Program-made: the position numbers and the translations under genes
Shown here: positions 55,513 through 63,199 of the stretch, piece after piece
Layout: each line of letters starts with the position of its first letter
How positions within the stretch are numbered: the stretch's first letter is position 1
Origin: an uncultured Clostridia bacterium
GTDB taxonomy: Bacteria > Bacillota > Clostridia > Oscillospirales > Acutalibacteraceae
NCBI GenBank assembly: GCA_947595635.1
Contig: CANQEU010000002.1
Span: 49,116 to 113,115, forward strand
Direction of reading: 5' to 3'
Length of the DNA stretch: 64,000 bases
Notes under the pieces: generated by a model
The model's database searches: none
What the model was told of the DNA's origin: nothing
Seen by the model: only the letters and a program-made list of their open reading frames with translations

Positions 55513-56463
55513 ATGATTATAGCAAAAAACTTGAGCAAGGAATTTAACAATAATATAAAAGCAGTGGATAACCTTTCGTTTCATATTAAGAAAGGTGAAA
55601 CAGTCGGGCTTATCGGTGCAAACGGCGCCGGAAAAACGACGCTGATAAAGCTTATTTCAGGCTTGCTAAAACCCGACGGCGGCTTTGTCAGAATTTTTGA
55701 GGACAATCCTATTGCAAGAAAGGCTAAAAAAGGTCCGTTTATGGGCGTAGTGTCAGGACAAAGGTGCTCCGGAAGATATGATAAAGGCAAAGGTGCGAAC
55801 ACTGCAACCTTGCAGGACGATTTATCGGTTGAACTTAATATGGAGCTTGTAAAAGCGATTTACAGGATTCCCGATGACAGATATAATAAAAAGCTTTCTG
55901 AGCTTACAGACGCTCTCGGATTAAGCTCTTTTATGAAATACCGTGTTGATCAGCTTTCCTTAGGTCAGCGTATGCGTGCGGAAATTGCGGTTGTACTGCT
56001 TTACGAGCCTGAACTCCTTATACTTGACGAACCGTTTATCGGAGTTGACCTGATAGCCAAGGAATCAATAAGGCAAATTCTTCAAAAGATGTTTAATGAT
56101 AGGAACACCACAATAATTCTTACCACTCATAATGTAGAGGAAATTGAAAAAATCTGTGAACGGGTAATCTTAATTGACAAAGGCAGAATGGTTTTTAACG
56201 GAAGCTTTGACCATATAAAGTATTCTCAAGTAAGTATCAATTCACTAAGTGCAGAGCTTACTGATAAAATTCCCGATATGCAGGATTTGCCTGTGACTAA
56301 ATACACGATTGAAAATAAGAAAATTACCCTTTGGTATGACAGCAAGGTAATAAGCACCAAAGATTTAACCGCATACATTTTATCCCGGTGTAAGGTTAAG
56401 GATTTGCTGATAAGAAAACCAACGGTTGAAGAAATTATCAGAAATATATATGAGGAGGAATAA
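55513..56463 (+). CDS. ABC transporter ATP-binding protein 1
   Basis: 316-residue ATPase of the COG4586 class. Walker A GANGAGKTT, signature LSLGQRMRAEIA, Walker B LLILDEPFIGVD and switch His in LTTHNVEE are intact. Next to the Q-loop (GVVSGQR) there is an unusual insertion of about 12 residues, CSGRYDKGKGANTATLQ, where the neighbour paralog has KSQIS. The ATG at 55513 gives the conserved start; a longer frame is not conserved. It pairs with the next ATPase as a heterodimer with two permeases. Confidence 0.9.
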   Translation: MIIAKNLSKEFNNNIKAVDNLSFHIKKGETVGLIGANGAGKTTLIKLISGLLKPDGGFVRIFEDNPIARKAKKGPFMGVVSGQRCSGRYDKGKGANTATLQDDLSVELNMELVKAIYRIPDDRYNKKLSELTDALGLSSFMKYRVDQLSLGQRMRAEIAVVLLYEPELLILDEPFIGVDLIAKESIRQILQKMFNDRNTTIILTTHNVEEIEKICERVILIDKGRMVFNGSFDHIKYSQVSINSLSAELTDKIPDMQDLPVTKYTIENKKITLWYDSKVISTKDLTAYILSRCKVKDLLIRKPTVEEIIRNIYEEE

Positions 56464-56465
56464 GA

Positions 56466-57467
56466 GTGAGTAAAACTATAATTGATGTGCAGAATATAAG
56501 CAAAAGCTTTAAAATCACAAAGAGAAAAACAGGATTTAAGGGCGCGTTGGCAAATATATTTCATCCTGAGCACGAATACAGGAAAGCGGTAAACAACATC
56601 AGCTTCAATATAAAAGAGGGTGAAATGGTAGGCTTTATCGGGCCTAACGGCGCAGGAAAATCAACTACCGTCAAAATGCTTTCAGGTATTCTGTACCCTG
56701 ACAGCGGTAATATAAATATCGCAGGATATATTCCTCACAAGCAGCGTAAGGAATATGTTGCCAATATCGGTGTAGTATTCGGCCAGAAATCGCAGATTTC
56801 GTGGGATTTATCACCTCTTGACAGCTATGAGGTTATTAAACACATTTATAAGATCCCCAACAATAAATATAAAGAAAACATTGAGCGCTTTACAGAGCTT
56901 CTTGATATGCAGAAATTCATCAATCAACCTGTTAGACAGCTTTCACTTGGTCAGCGAATGAGGGCGGATATTGCAGCGGCGCTTATTCACTCGCCTAAAA
57001 TAGTTTTCTTTGATGAGCCGACAATCGGAATAGACGTTGTCGGTAAGGAGAAAATTCGCAGCTTCATTAAAACTCTTAATAAAACAGATAATATCACAAT
57101 GATTTTTACAACTCATGATATGCAGGATATTGAAAAAACCTGTGAGCGCCTGATAATTATTGATGACGGAAAAAAGCTTTATGACGGCAACCTTGAAGCA
57201 ATAAAAAGCAATTATGTTTCATCACGAATTATCGAAGCCGAGTTTGAGCAGCTGCCTGAAAAAATTGATATTCCGAATGTTACGGTCAGTGATGTTGAGA
57301 AAAACAAAATGAAAAAGCTGTTAACATTTGATACAGACAAAACAGGCATAAATTCCCTGATGAGCACCCTGCTCAATAATTACAATATAAAGGATATTTC
57401 AGTAAAAGAGCCTGAAATTGACGCGATAATCAGCGATATTTATCAGGGAAAAATTATTGTAAATTGA
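56466..57467 (+). CDS. ABC transporter ATP-binding protein 2
   Basis: 333-residue COG4586-class ATPase: Walker A GPNGAGKST, Q-loop VVFGQKSQISWDLSPLDSYE, signature LSLGQRMRADIAAAL, Walker B VFFDEPTIGIDV, switch His FTTHDMQD, and the family's C-terminal domain. GTG start 2 bases after the previous stop with GAGGAGG upstream. It is a diverged paralog of the preceding gene. The substrate is unknown. Confidence 0.92.
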   Translation: MSKTIIDVQNISKSFKITKRKTGFKGALANIFHPEHEYRKAVNNISFNIKEGEMVGFIGPNGAGKSTTVKMLSGILYPDSGNINIAGYIPHKQRKEYVANIGVVFGQKSQISWDLSPLDSYEVIKHIYKIPNNKYKENIERFTELLDMQKFINQPVRQLSLGQRMRADIAAALIHSPKIVFFDEPTIGIDVVGKEKIRSFIKTLNKTDNITMIFTTHDMQDIEKTCERLIIIDDGKKLYDGNLEAIKSNYVSSRIIEAEFEQLPEKIDIPNVTVSDVEKNKMKKLLTFDTDKTGINSLMSTLLNNYNIKDISVKEPEIDAIISDIYQGKIIVN

Positions 57468-57482
57468 GTAAGGAGGTGCAAA

Positions 57483-58271
57483 ATGGGTACTTACATACAA
57501 TTTGCCGCTATTAAATTCAGAAATAATATGGCTTACCGTTTTGAATATTTAATGGGGATACTGAATACTGTTTTGAATTTTTTGGTGTATTTATGTATAT
57601 ACAGGGCTTTGTACGGCGGAGCAAGTGAGATTGACGGCATTACCTTTTCCATGGTGACTACAAACTTTATAATCTCGCTTGGATTAACAAACGCTTTTTC
57701 AAAAAACGAAATGTTTTTGCAGGATAAAATCAAACAGGGAACAATAGCAAATGAGCTGCTTAAGCCGGTGAATTTTAAGTTCAGAATGCTGTTTGAGGAC
57801 CTGGGCGACGGCTTTTTTAAAGTGCTTTTCAACTTTCTGCCGGCTGTGATAATTGCGATGCTTTTTACTGAAATAATGCCTCCTGCCGGAGTGTTCGGCT
57901 TTATTCTGTGTCTTGTCAGCGCCGTGCTGGGATACATCGTATTGTGGTATATAAGCTTTATAGTTCAGACATTATCTTTTTGGCTGTTCAACGTCTGGGG
58001 CTTGATTACGATAAAAAATGTATTTGTAAATATTTTCTCAGGTGCTTTACTTCCGCTTTGGTTTATGCCTGAACCCGTTCTGAATATTATTAAATTCACA
58101 CCTTTTGATTCTATTTTCTTCACCCCCGTACAGCTGTATATCGGAGAGCTGCAGGGATATGAAATACTGATAAATTTTGGCAGACAAATTTTCTGGATAG
58201 CAATACTTTATTTTATAGGTGAGCTTTTGTGGAATAAGGGAATCAAAAGACTTGTGGTGCAAGGGGGTTAG
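57483..58271 (+). CDS. ABC-2 family transporter permease 1
   Basis: 262-residue membrane protein with six predicted helices, of the COG4587 class that accompanies COG4586 ATPases. It starts YIQFAAIKFRNNMAYRFEYLMGI, as usual for this group. AGGAGGTG lies upstream. The next permease starts 3 bases after its stop, so both permeases are made together, likely as a heterodimeric channel. Confidence 0.9.
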   Translation: MGTYIQFAAIKFRNNMAYRFEYLMGILNTVLNFLVYLCIYRALYGGASEIDGITFSMVTTNFIISLGLTNAFSKNEMFLQDKIKQGTIANELLKPVNFKFRMLFEDLGDGFFKVLFNFLPAVIIAMLFTEIMPPAGVFGFILCLVSAVLGYIVLWYISFIVQTLSFWLFNVWGLITIKNVFVNIFSGALLPLWFMPEPVLNIIKFTPFDSIFFTPVQLYIGELQGYEILINFGRQIFWIAILYFIGELLWNKGIKRLVVQGG

Positions 58272-58274
58272 GTT

Positions 58275-59081
58275 GTGAAAGACATAATTTCATTGTTTTT
58301 TGCATATGCGAAATCAGGTATAAAAACACGCTTTCAATATAAGCTTGACTCCGTAGTTTCAACCTTTGCCGTATTTTTCAGGGAAGCGGCAGGAATTATA
58401 GCGATGTATTTTGCTTTGCTTAAATTCGACACAATCAATAACTGGAATATCAACGAGCTTATGTTTCTGTTCAGCCTGATATTTATTACATATGGAATTT
58501 TTATTGTGTTTTTTATGGCATTGCGTGATTTTTCAGACTGGATAAAGCATGGCGATATAGACAGAGTAATGGTAAGACCTCGCGGAATACTCACTCAGCT
58601 TGTGCTGTGCGGCGCGGACTGGCTTGCGGCGCTCGGTCACGGAATATTGGGAATTACACTTTTTATTTTATCAGCTAATAATGTGGGTGTGGAATGGAAC
58701 GCTGGAACCGTTCTTTACTATGTTATTTCAATCGCAAGCGGCGTCCTTATACAAGGTGCTGTATTCCTGTTTTTCTCGGCAATCAGCATCTATTTTATAG
58801 AAACGCAGAGCCTAAAAGAAATAGTTTATTGGAATATGAGAAAATTTGCCGGTTATCCAATCAGCATTTATAATAAGTTTATACAATCACTTCTTATATT
58901 TGTAGTGCCATTTGCATTTGTGAATTACTTTCCGGCACAGTTTTTGCTCCGCAAGCCTGATATGGCGGCATACCCCGAATGGTTTATGTATATTTCACCC
59001 TTTGTGGGAATTATACTATATATCATCGCATATATTTTCTGGAAGTTCAGTATGCGATATTACAAAAGTACAGGCAATTAA
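58275..59081 (+). CDS. ABC-2 family transporter permease 2
   Basis: 268-residue membrane protein with six helices, of the COG3694 class. It has the typical QYKLDSVVSTFAVFFREAAG start and IDRVMVRPRG loop. GTG start following GGGGGTTAGG. It completes the exporter with the preceding permease and the two ATPases. Genes of this kind are common next to LytTR regulators in gut Clostridia; the cargo is not known. Confidence 0.9.
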   Translation: MKDIISLFFAYAKSGIKTRFQYKLDSVVSTFAVFFREAAGIIAMYFALLKFDTINNWNINELMFLFSLIFITYGIFIVFFMALRDFSDWIKHGDIDRVMVRPRGILTQLVLCGADWLAALGHGILGITLFILSANNVGVEWNAGTVLYYVISIASGVLIQGAVFLFFSAISIYFIETQSLKEIVYWNMRKFAGYPISIYNKFIQSLLIFVVPFAFVNYFPAQFLLRKPDMAAYPEWFMYISPFVGIILYIIAYIFWKFSMRYYKSTGN

Positions 59082-59099
59082 GATTTATTGAAGTAATAT

Positions 59100-59275
59100 A
59101 AAAAGACAGCCGCACGTGAGCGGCTGCCTGTGATGGGGCAATGCGACGTAAACTTCTGCGCCTCTTTTAGGGGCTAAGTCTGTAATAGCCCCTTTTAGGG
59201 GTTGAGCAATACCACCGGTTTACCGGTGGTATTGACTAAGAAAATCACGCGACTATAGTGTGGTTTTCTTACATA
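59100..59275. other. hairpin-rich intergenic interval of unknown identity
   Basis: The gap 59082-59586 holds, in order: CAGCCGC/GCGGCTG (59106-59125), two CCTTTTAGGGG-type motifs (about 59160-59203), a 13-bp palindrome CAATACCACCGGT / ACCGGTGGTATTG with a 2-nt loop (59207-59234), and a 10-bp stem AGAAAATCAC / GTGGTTTTCT (59239-59270). A structured RNA or the decayed end of an IS200/IS605-like element are both possible; no ORF is present. Confidence 0.45.
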
Positions 59276-59281
59276 TAAAAA

Positions 59282-59310
59282 TCGCGGCAAGCTACAAGGG
59301 CTTGCCGCGA
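59282..59310 (-). terminator. terminator of tRNA-Leu
   Basis: A perfect 11-bp stem TCGCGGCAAGC / GCTTGCCGCGA with a 7-nt loop is followed, on the minus strand, by TTTTTATATG. Confidence 0.85.
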
Positions 59311-59312
59311 CG

Positions 59313-59396
59313 TGGTGCGGGTGACAGGACTTGAACCTGCACGGTGTTGCCACTAGAACCTAAATCTAGCGCGTCTGCCAATTCCGCCACACCCGC
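59313..59396 (-). tRNA. tRNA-Leu (UAG)
   Basis: 84 bases including encoded CCA. The acceptor stem pairs GCGGGTG with CACCCGC (discriminator A). The anticodon stem CTAGA/TCTAG encloses TTTAGGT, anticodon TAG. A variable arm TGGCAACACCG shows the class II shape. The T arm has GGTTCAAGTCC. Confidence 0.95.
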
Positions 59397-59527
59397 AAAT
59401 TAATTTTAATTGCCGCAAGTGATATTATACTAAAATAATCTGCCGTTTGTCAATGATTAATTTATCATATTCCTTGTTGTTTAATATTAATCCGCCATAC
59501 TAAATACTGAGTAACTTTTTGCGGTAC

Positions 59528-59556
59528 TTGAAAACCTATTAAATATATGGTAATAT
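59528..59556 (+). promoter_or_regulatory. promoter of the Rrf2 regulator gene
   Basis: TTGAAA and TAATAT are spaced by 17 nt, about 30 bases before the GTG start. Confidence 0.5.
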
Positions 59557-59586
59557 AGTATTATAAGTTGAAAGGCGGTATTTAAT

Positions 59587-60024
59587 GTGAAAATATCTAC
59601 AAAGGGCAGATACGCTCTGAGAATGCTTTTAGATCTTGCGCAGCATCAAAACGAGGGATATATTGCGTTGAAGGACATAGCCTCTCGTCAGAGCATTTCA
59701 AAAAAATATCTTGAGCAAATTGTTCCTATCCTTAACAGATCCGATATTTTAAATACGAACAGAGGCTATCAGGGCGGATACAGGCTTGCTAAAACGCCCG
59801 ATAAATATACGGTGGGCGATATTCTGCGCCTGACTGAGGGTACGCTCTCTCCGGTTGCCTGCCTTGACAGGGATCCGAGCGACTGCGTGCGCAGCGACGA
59901 ATGCCTGACTCTGCCGGTATGGATAGGATTAAAAAAGGCTATCTGCGATTATCTTGACGGAATAACTTTGCAGGATATTCTTGACAATCAGATAAACAGT
60001 GGGGCGGATAATTACGTAATTTGA
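59587..60024 (+). CDS. Rrf2-family transcriptional regulator (IscR-like)
   Basis: 145-residue regulator with the Rrf2 winged helix (KGRYALRMLLDLA...ISKKYLEQIVPILNRSDIL...GYQGGYRLAK). Three cysteines, Cys92, Cys100 and Cys106, sit where IscR has its [2Fe-2S] ligands (92, 98, 104), so it may bind an Fe-S cluster; CymR-type cysteine regulators lack them. GTG start. No iscS/iscU genes follow, so its targets are unknown. Confidence 0.9.
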   Translation: MKISTKGRYALRMLLDLAQHQNEGYIALKDIASRQSISKKYLEQIVPILNRSDILNTNRGYQGGYRLAKTPDKYTVGDILRLTEGTLSPVACLDRDPSDCVRSDECLTLPVWIGLKKAICDYLDGITLQDILDNQINSGADNYVI

Positions 60025-60034
60025 GTTTTAACAT

Positions 60035-60066
60035 ATCAGGCGCTGAAAATGTGCCTGATTAATTTT
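60035..60066 (+). terminator. terminator after the Rrf2 gene
   Basis: A 7-bp stem ATCAGGC / GCCTGAT with an 11-nt loop is followed by TAATTTTATTT. Confidence 0.6.
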
Positions 60067-60095
60067 ATTTACGGAGTTTATATGGGGTGTATATA

Positions 60096-60845
60096 ATGAC
60101 TGAACAATTTTCAAGAACTGCGCTTTTGCTCGGCAGTGATGCTATAGAAAAGCTTAAAAATTCGAGGGTAGCAGTGTTCGGAATAGGGGGAGTAGGCGGC
60201 TACGCAGTCGAGGCTCTTGTCAGATCGGGCGTCGGCGCTATTGATATAATAGACAATGATATTATAGCGCCGTCAAATATAAACAGGCAGATATACGCAA
60301 CTCATAAAACGATAGGCAAATATAAGGTTGACGTTGCAGGGGAGAGGATACTTGACATTAATCCCGACATTTTAATTAACAAGCGCAATGTCTTTTTCTC
60401 TCCTGAAAATTCGTCCGAGTTTGATTTTACAAATTACGATTATGTAGTTGACGCTATTGATACGGTAACTGCTAAAATAGAGCTTGTAATGAAGGCGCAG
60501 GGCGCAGGCACGCCGATAATTTCATCAATGGGAGCAGGCAACAAGCTTGATCCGACCGCTTTTGAGGTTGCTGATATTTACAAAACCTCTGTCTGTCCGC
60601 TTGCAAGAGTTATGAGATACGAGCTGAAAAGGAGAGGCGTTAAAAAGCTTAAGGTCGTTTACTCGAAGGAAAAACCAATAACGCCAAGGGGAGAGGAGCA
60701 GGCGACAGACGGCGCTCAAAGCATTTCTTCTGACTCCGCGTCGCCTTACCGCAGACAAATCCCCGGCAGTACGGCATTTGTGCCCTCGGTAGCAGGTCTT
60801 ATAATTGCAGGGGAGGTGATAAAGGATTTGACGGGCGCAGTGTGA
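60096..60845 (+). CDS. tcdA: tRNA threonylcarbamoyladenosine dehydratase TcdA (CsdL-like)
   Basis: E1-like enzyme that cyclises t6A37 to ct6A in tRNA using ATP. The nucleotide loop FGIGGVGGYAVEAL, the adenylation-site DNDIIAPSNINRQ and the ATHKTIGKYKVD segment are diagnostic of the TcdA branch of the ThiF family, as is the AFVPSVAGLIIAGEVI ending. The ATG at 60096 (249 residues) follows a GGGGTG site; a GTG 9 bases upstream is the alternative. Confidence 0.92.
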   Translation: MTEQFSRTALLLGSDAIEKLKNSRVAVFGIGGVGGYAVEALVRSGVGAIDIIDNDIIAPSNINRQIYATHKTIGKYKVDVAGERILDINPDILINKRNVFFSPENSSEFDFTNYDYVVDAIDTVTAKIELVMKAQGAGTPIISSMGAGNKLDPTAFEVADIYKTSVCPLARVMRYELKRRGVKKLKVVYSKEKPITPRGEEQATDGAQSISSDSASPYRRQIPGSTAFVPSVAGLIIAGEVIKDLTGAV

Positions 60846-60910
60846 TTTATTTTTTATATTTTACACATTACATCATTTAAAACGGCAATACTTAAATAGA
60901 GGTGTTTTAA

Positions 60911-61099
60911 ATGAAGATTGAACTGCCGTTAGGTCTTGGAATGGCTCTTGCTCAAAACGAGCAGGCTATGAAGAAATTTGAGTTGCTTTCAGAGAATGAG
61001 AAGAGGGCGTTAATTGAAAGAACGCATAGCGTTAATTCTAAATCTGAAATGGATAGGCTTGTAAACAGCCTGTGTTGTGATAAAGGTGCGGCTTTTTAA
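60911..61099 (+). CDS. Small conserved protein of unknown function (62 aa)
   Basis: 62 residues, MKIELPLGLGMALAQNEQAM then a helical LSENEKRALIERTHSVNSKSEMDRLVNSL. The ATG has AGAGGTG upstream and the stop runs into a terminator, which support a real gene. The second half (EKRALIERTHSVNSKSEM) resembles the YdeI/OmpD-associated helical motif found in bacterial small proteins; no function can be given. Confidence 0.75.
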   Translation: MKIELPLGLGMALAQNEQAMKKFELLSENEKRALIERTHSVNSKSEMDRLVNSLCCDKGAAF

Positions 61100-61116
61100 G
61101 CCGCTCTTTATTTTTG
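61088..61116 (+). terminator. terminator overlapping the small gene's stop
   Basis: A 7-bp stem GCGGCTT / AAGCCGC with a TTT loop contains the stop codon and is followed by TCTTTATTTTT. Confidence 0.7.
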
Positions 61117-61317
61117 CCTGTTACGCTCTTCATCCCATTTTTTTATTATGCTATAATATTCGTCGTATTTGTGCGGTCTTATCGGTCGCTCAAAAGGATA
61201 TGTGCTGAAATGAAACAGAAGACAGTCGCCTATATTTTTGTAATTTTCAACATACTCATATCCTGTCATTTCTCCGTTTCTTATTCTTTTTTTAATTAAA
61301 TTGTGATATGGATACAT
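61108..61317 (-). CDS. Small hypothetical protein (69 aa)
   Basis: 69-residue charged, Tyr-rich protein starting MYPYHNLIKKRIRNGEM and ending KKWDEERNRQK. A strong AAGGAGGG site 6 nt before the ATG supports translation. It is convergent with the upstream small gene. Family not recognised; composition (YPFERPIRPHKYDEYY) suggests a soluble nucleic-acid- or protein-binding role, but that is a guess. Confidence 0.72.
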   Translation of the reverse strand: MYPYHNLIKKRIRNGEMTGYEYVENYKNIGDCLLFHFSTYPFERPIRPHKYDEYYSIIKKWDEERNRQK

Positions 61318-61387
61318 AAGCCCTCCTTAAATTTAAAGCTCGGATTTTTATTTTTTGACAATGTTTTTACATAAATAATCATTGTAC

Positions 61388-61416
61388 TTGATTTTTCTTC
61401 AATTTTTTGCTATCAT
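61388..61416 (+). promoter_or_regulatory. promoter of putP
   Basis: TTGATT and TATCAT are spaced by 17 nt, about 45 bases before the ATG. Confidence 0.55.
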
Positions 61417-61461
61417 AGATAGGTACTTTTAGCTAAAATAAATAAATATACGGAGGTCAAT

Positions 61462-63027
61462 ATGAGTACAGACAATATTATTGTTTTATGTGCTTTTGCC
61501 GTCTATCTTGTAATAATGATAGTTATCGGCTTTGTTTACTCAAAAAGCACAAAAAACAACGAGGATTATTTTTTAGGCGGCAGAAATCTCGGCGGCTGGA
61601 CTGCCGCGCTCTCGGCACAGGCGTCGGATATGAGCGGATGGCTGCTTATGGGTCTGCCCGGCTCAATATATCTTGCCGGAACAGGCGAGATTTGGATAGC
61701 CGTAGGACTTCTTATAGGAACGATTTTAAACTGGTACATCGTTTCTTCAAGACTTAGGAAATACACAATTGCCGCCGGCAATTCGCTTACTATTCCAAGC
61801 TTTTTCCAAAACCGCTACAGGGACAAAATGGGAGTTATAAAAATAGTGTCCGCAATTATTATTGCTATTTTCTTTACAGTTTACACAGCCTCTGCGTTCA
61901 GCTCAGGCGCAAAGCTGTTTGCGACGCTGTTTTCAGACGGAAAGGCCGACGGAGGAAATTTCAACACAGTTTATATAATCGGTCTTTGCGTTGCCGCTCT
62001 TGTTATTCTGGTATATACGTTTATGGGAGGCTTCAAGGCTGTTTGCACAACCGACTTTATACAGGGAATGCTTATGCTTATCGCAATTATGTCTGTTCCC
62101 ATACTCGCGTATGCAACTCTTACATACAATCAGGGCTTTTCTGATGCTCTTGTTGCTAACGGCGTTTCAAATCCGGATAATTTCCTTAACTTTTTCAAAA
62201 ACGACGACGGCTCGCCGGTGCCTGCCACAACAATAATATCCGGCCTTGCATGGGGTCTCGGATATTTCGGTATGCCGCATATCCTTGTAAGATTTATGGC
62301 TGTAAAGAGTCAGAGCGAAATAAAAAAGTCAAGAAAAATCGCTATAACATGGGTAGTTATATCTCTTGCCGCCTCATGCCTTATCGGTATTGTGGCAAGA
62401 GGTTATCTCACAACGCCGCTTAACGACTCAACAAGTGAAACTGCGTTCATAAGGTCAATACAGCAGTTCTTCTCAGGCAACGGAATACTAATATTCATCG
62501 GAGGTATTTTCCTGTGCGGAATACTTGCCGCTATAATGTCAACGGCGGACAGTCAGCTTCTTGTAACAGCTTCGGCTGTATCGGAGGATATGTATAAGGG
62601 CGCGATTAAAAAGAATGCGTCGGAGAAAAATGCTCTCTGGGTTGGAAAAATAGCCGTTATCATAGTAGCGGTTATCGGCTTCTTTATTGCTCTTGACCCG
62701 AAATCAAGCATTATGGATCTTGTGTCGGACGCATGGGCAGGCTTCGGTTCAGCGTTCGGGCCGGTCGTGCTGATAGCATTATTCTGGAAACGCTCAACGC
62801 TTGCAGGCGCTATCAGCGGAATGGCAACAGGCGCGCTCGTTGTTATTATTTGGGACTATATTCCGCTTTTAAACGGCGAAACGCTTTACAAGGCTACTAA
62901 TCTATATTCGCTCGTGCTCGGATTTGCGCTTGCTCTTATTGTGAATATAGTAGTATCACTGCTCACCAAAAAGCCGTCTAAGGAGATAGTTGACGAGTTT
63001 GACTCTATCAAGTCGCTTGAAATTTAA
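61462..63027 (+). CDS. putP: Sodium/proline symporter
   Basis: Secondary transporter of the SSS family (521 residues, about 13 membrane helices) importing proline with Na+. The Na+ and substrate-site helix reads LSAQASDMSGWLLMGLPGSIYLAG, the same as in characterised PutP proteins, and the later ILAAIMSTADSQLLVTASAVSEDMYK block carries the second Na+ site Ser/Thr residues. CGGAGG precedes the ATG. Use of Na+ fits with the Na+-type V-ATPase predicted in this window. Confidence 0.94.
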   Translation: MSTDNIIVLCAFAVYLVIMIVIGFVYSKSTKNNEDYFLGGRNLGGWTAALSAQASDMSGWLLMGLPGSIYLAGTGEIWIAVGLLIGTILNWYIVSSRLRKYTIAAGNSLTIPSFFQNRYRDKMGVIKIVSAIIIAIFFTVYTASAFSSGAKLFATLFSDGKADGGNFNTVYIIGLCVAALVILVYTFMGGFKAVCTTDFIQGMLMLIAIMSVPILAYATLTYNQGFSDALVANGVSNPDNFLNFFKNDDGSPVPATTIISGLAWGLGYFGMPHILVRFMAVKSQSEIKKSRKIAITWVVISLAASCLIGIVARGYLTTPLNDSTSETAFIRSIQQFFSGNGILIFIGGIFLCGILAAIMSTADSQLLVTASAVSEDMYKGAIKKNASEKNALWVGKIAVIIVAVIGFFIALDPKSSIMDLVSDAWAGFGSAFGPVVLIALFWKRSTLAGAISGMATGALVVIIWDYIPLLNGETLYKATNLYSLVLGFALALIVNIVVSLLTKKPSKEIVDEFDSIKSLEI

Positions 63028-63069
63028 ACGGCTATTTAACAAAAATAAGGCTTAAATATTTTAAAGCTC

Positions 63070-63119
63070 AGCCGCCCTTTAACACCGTGCAATCATGGTG
63101 TTTTAGAGCGGCTTATTTT
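63070..63119 (+). terminator. terminator after putP
   Basis: Outer AGCCGC / GCGGCT and inner AACACC / GGTGTT stems are followed by TATTTTT. Confidence 0.7.
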
Positions 63120-63131
63120 TACACAAAACAA

Positions 63132-63166
63132 AAAAGAAGCTCCGTTTTTAAGCTGGAGCTTCTTTT
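63132..63166. terminator. bidirectional terminator between putP and the dehydrogenase gene
   Basis: A perfect 12-bp stem AAAAGAAGCTCC / GGAGCTTCTTTT with an 11-nt loop has A and T runs on both sides, suited to the minus-strand gene. Confidence 0.85.
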
Positions 63167-63199
63167 ACATATTACAGCTTTAATGCGTATATTAATCGC

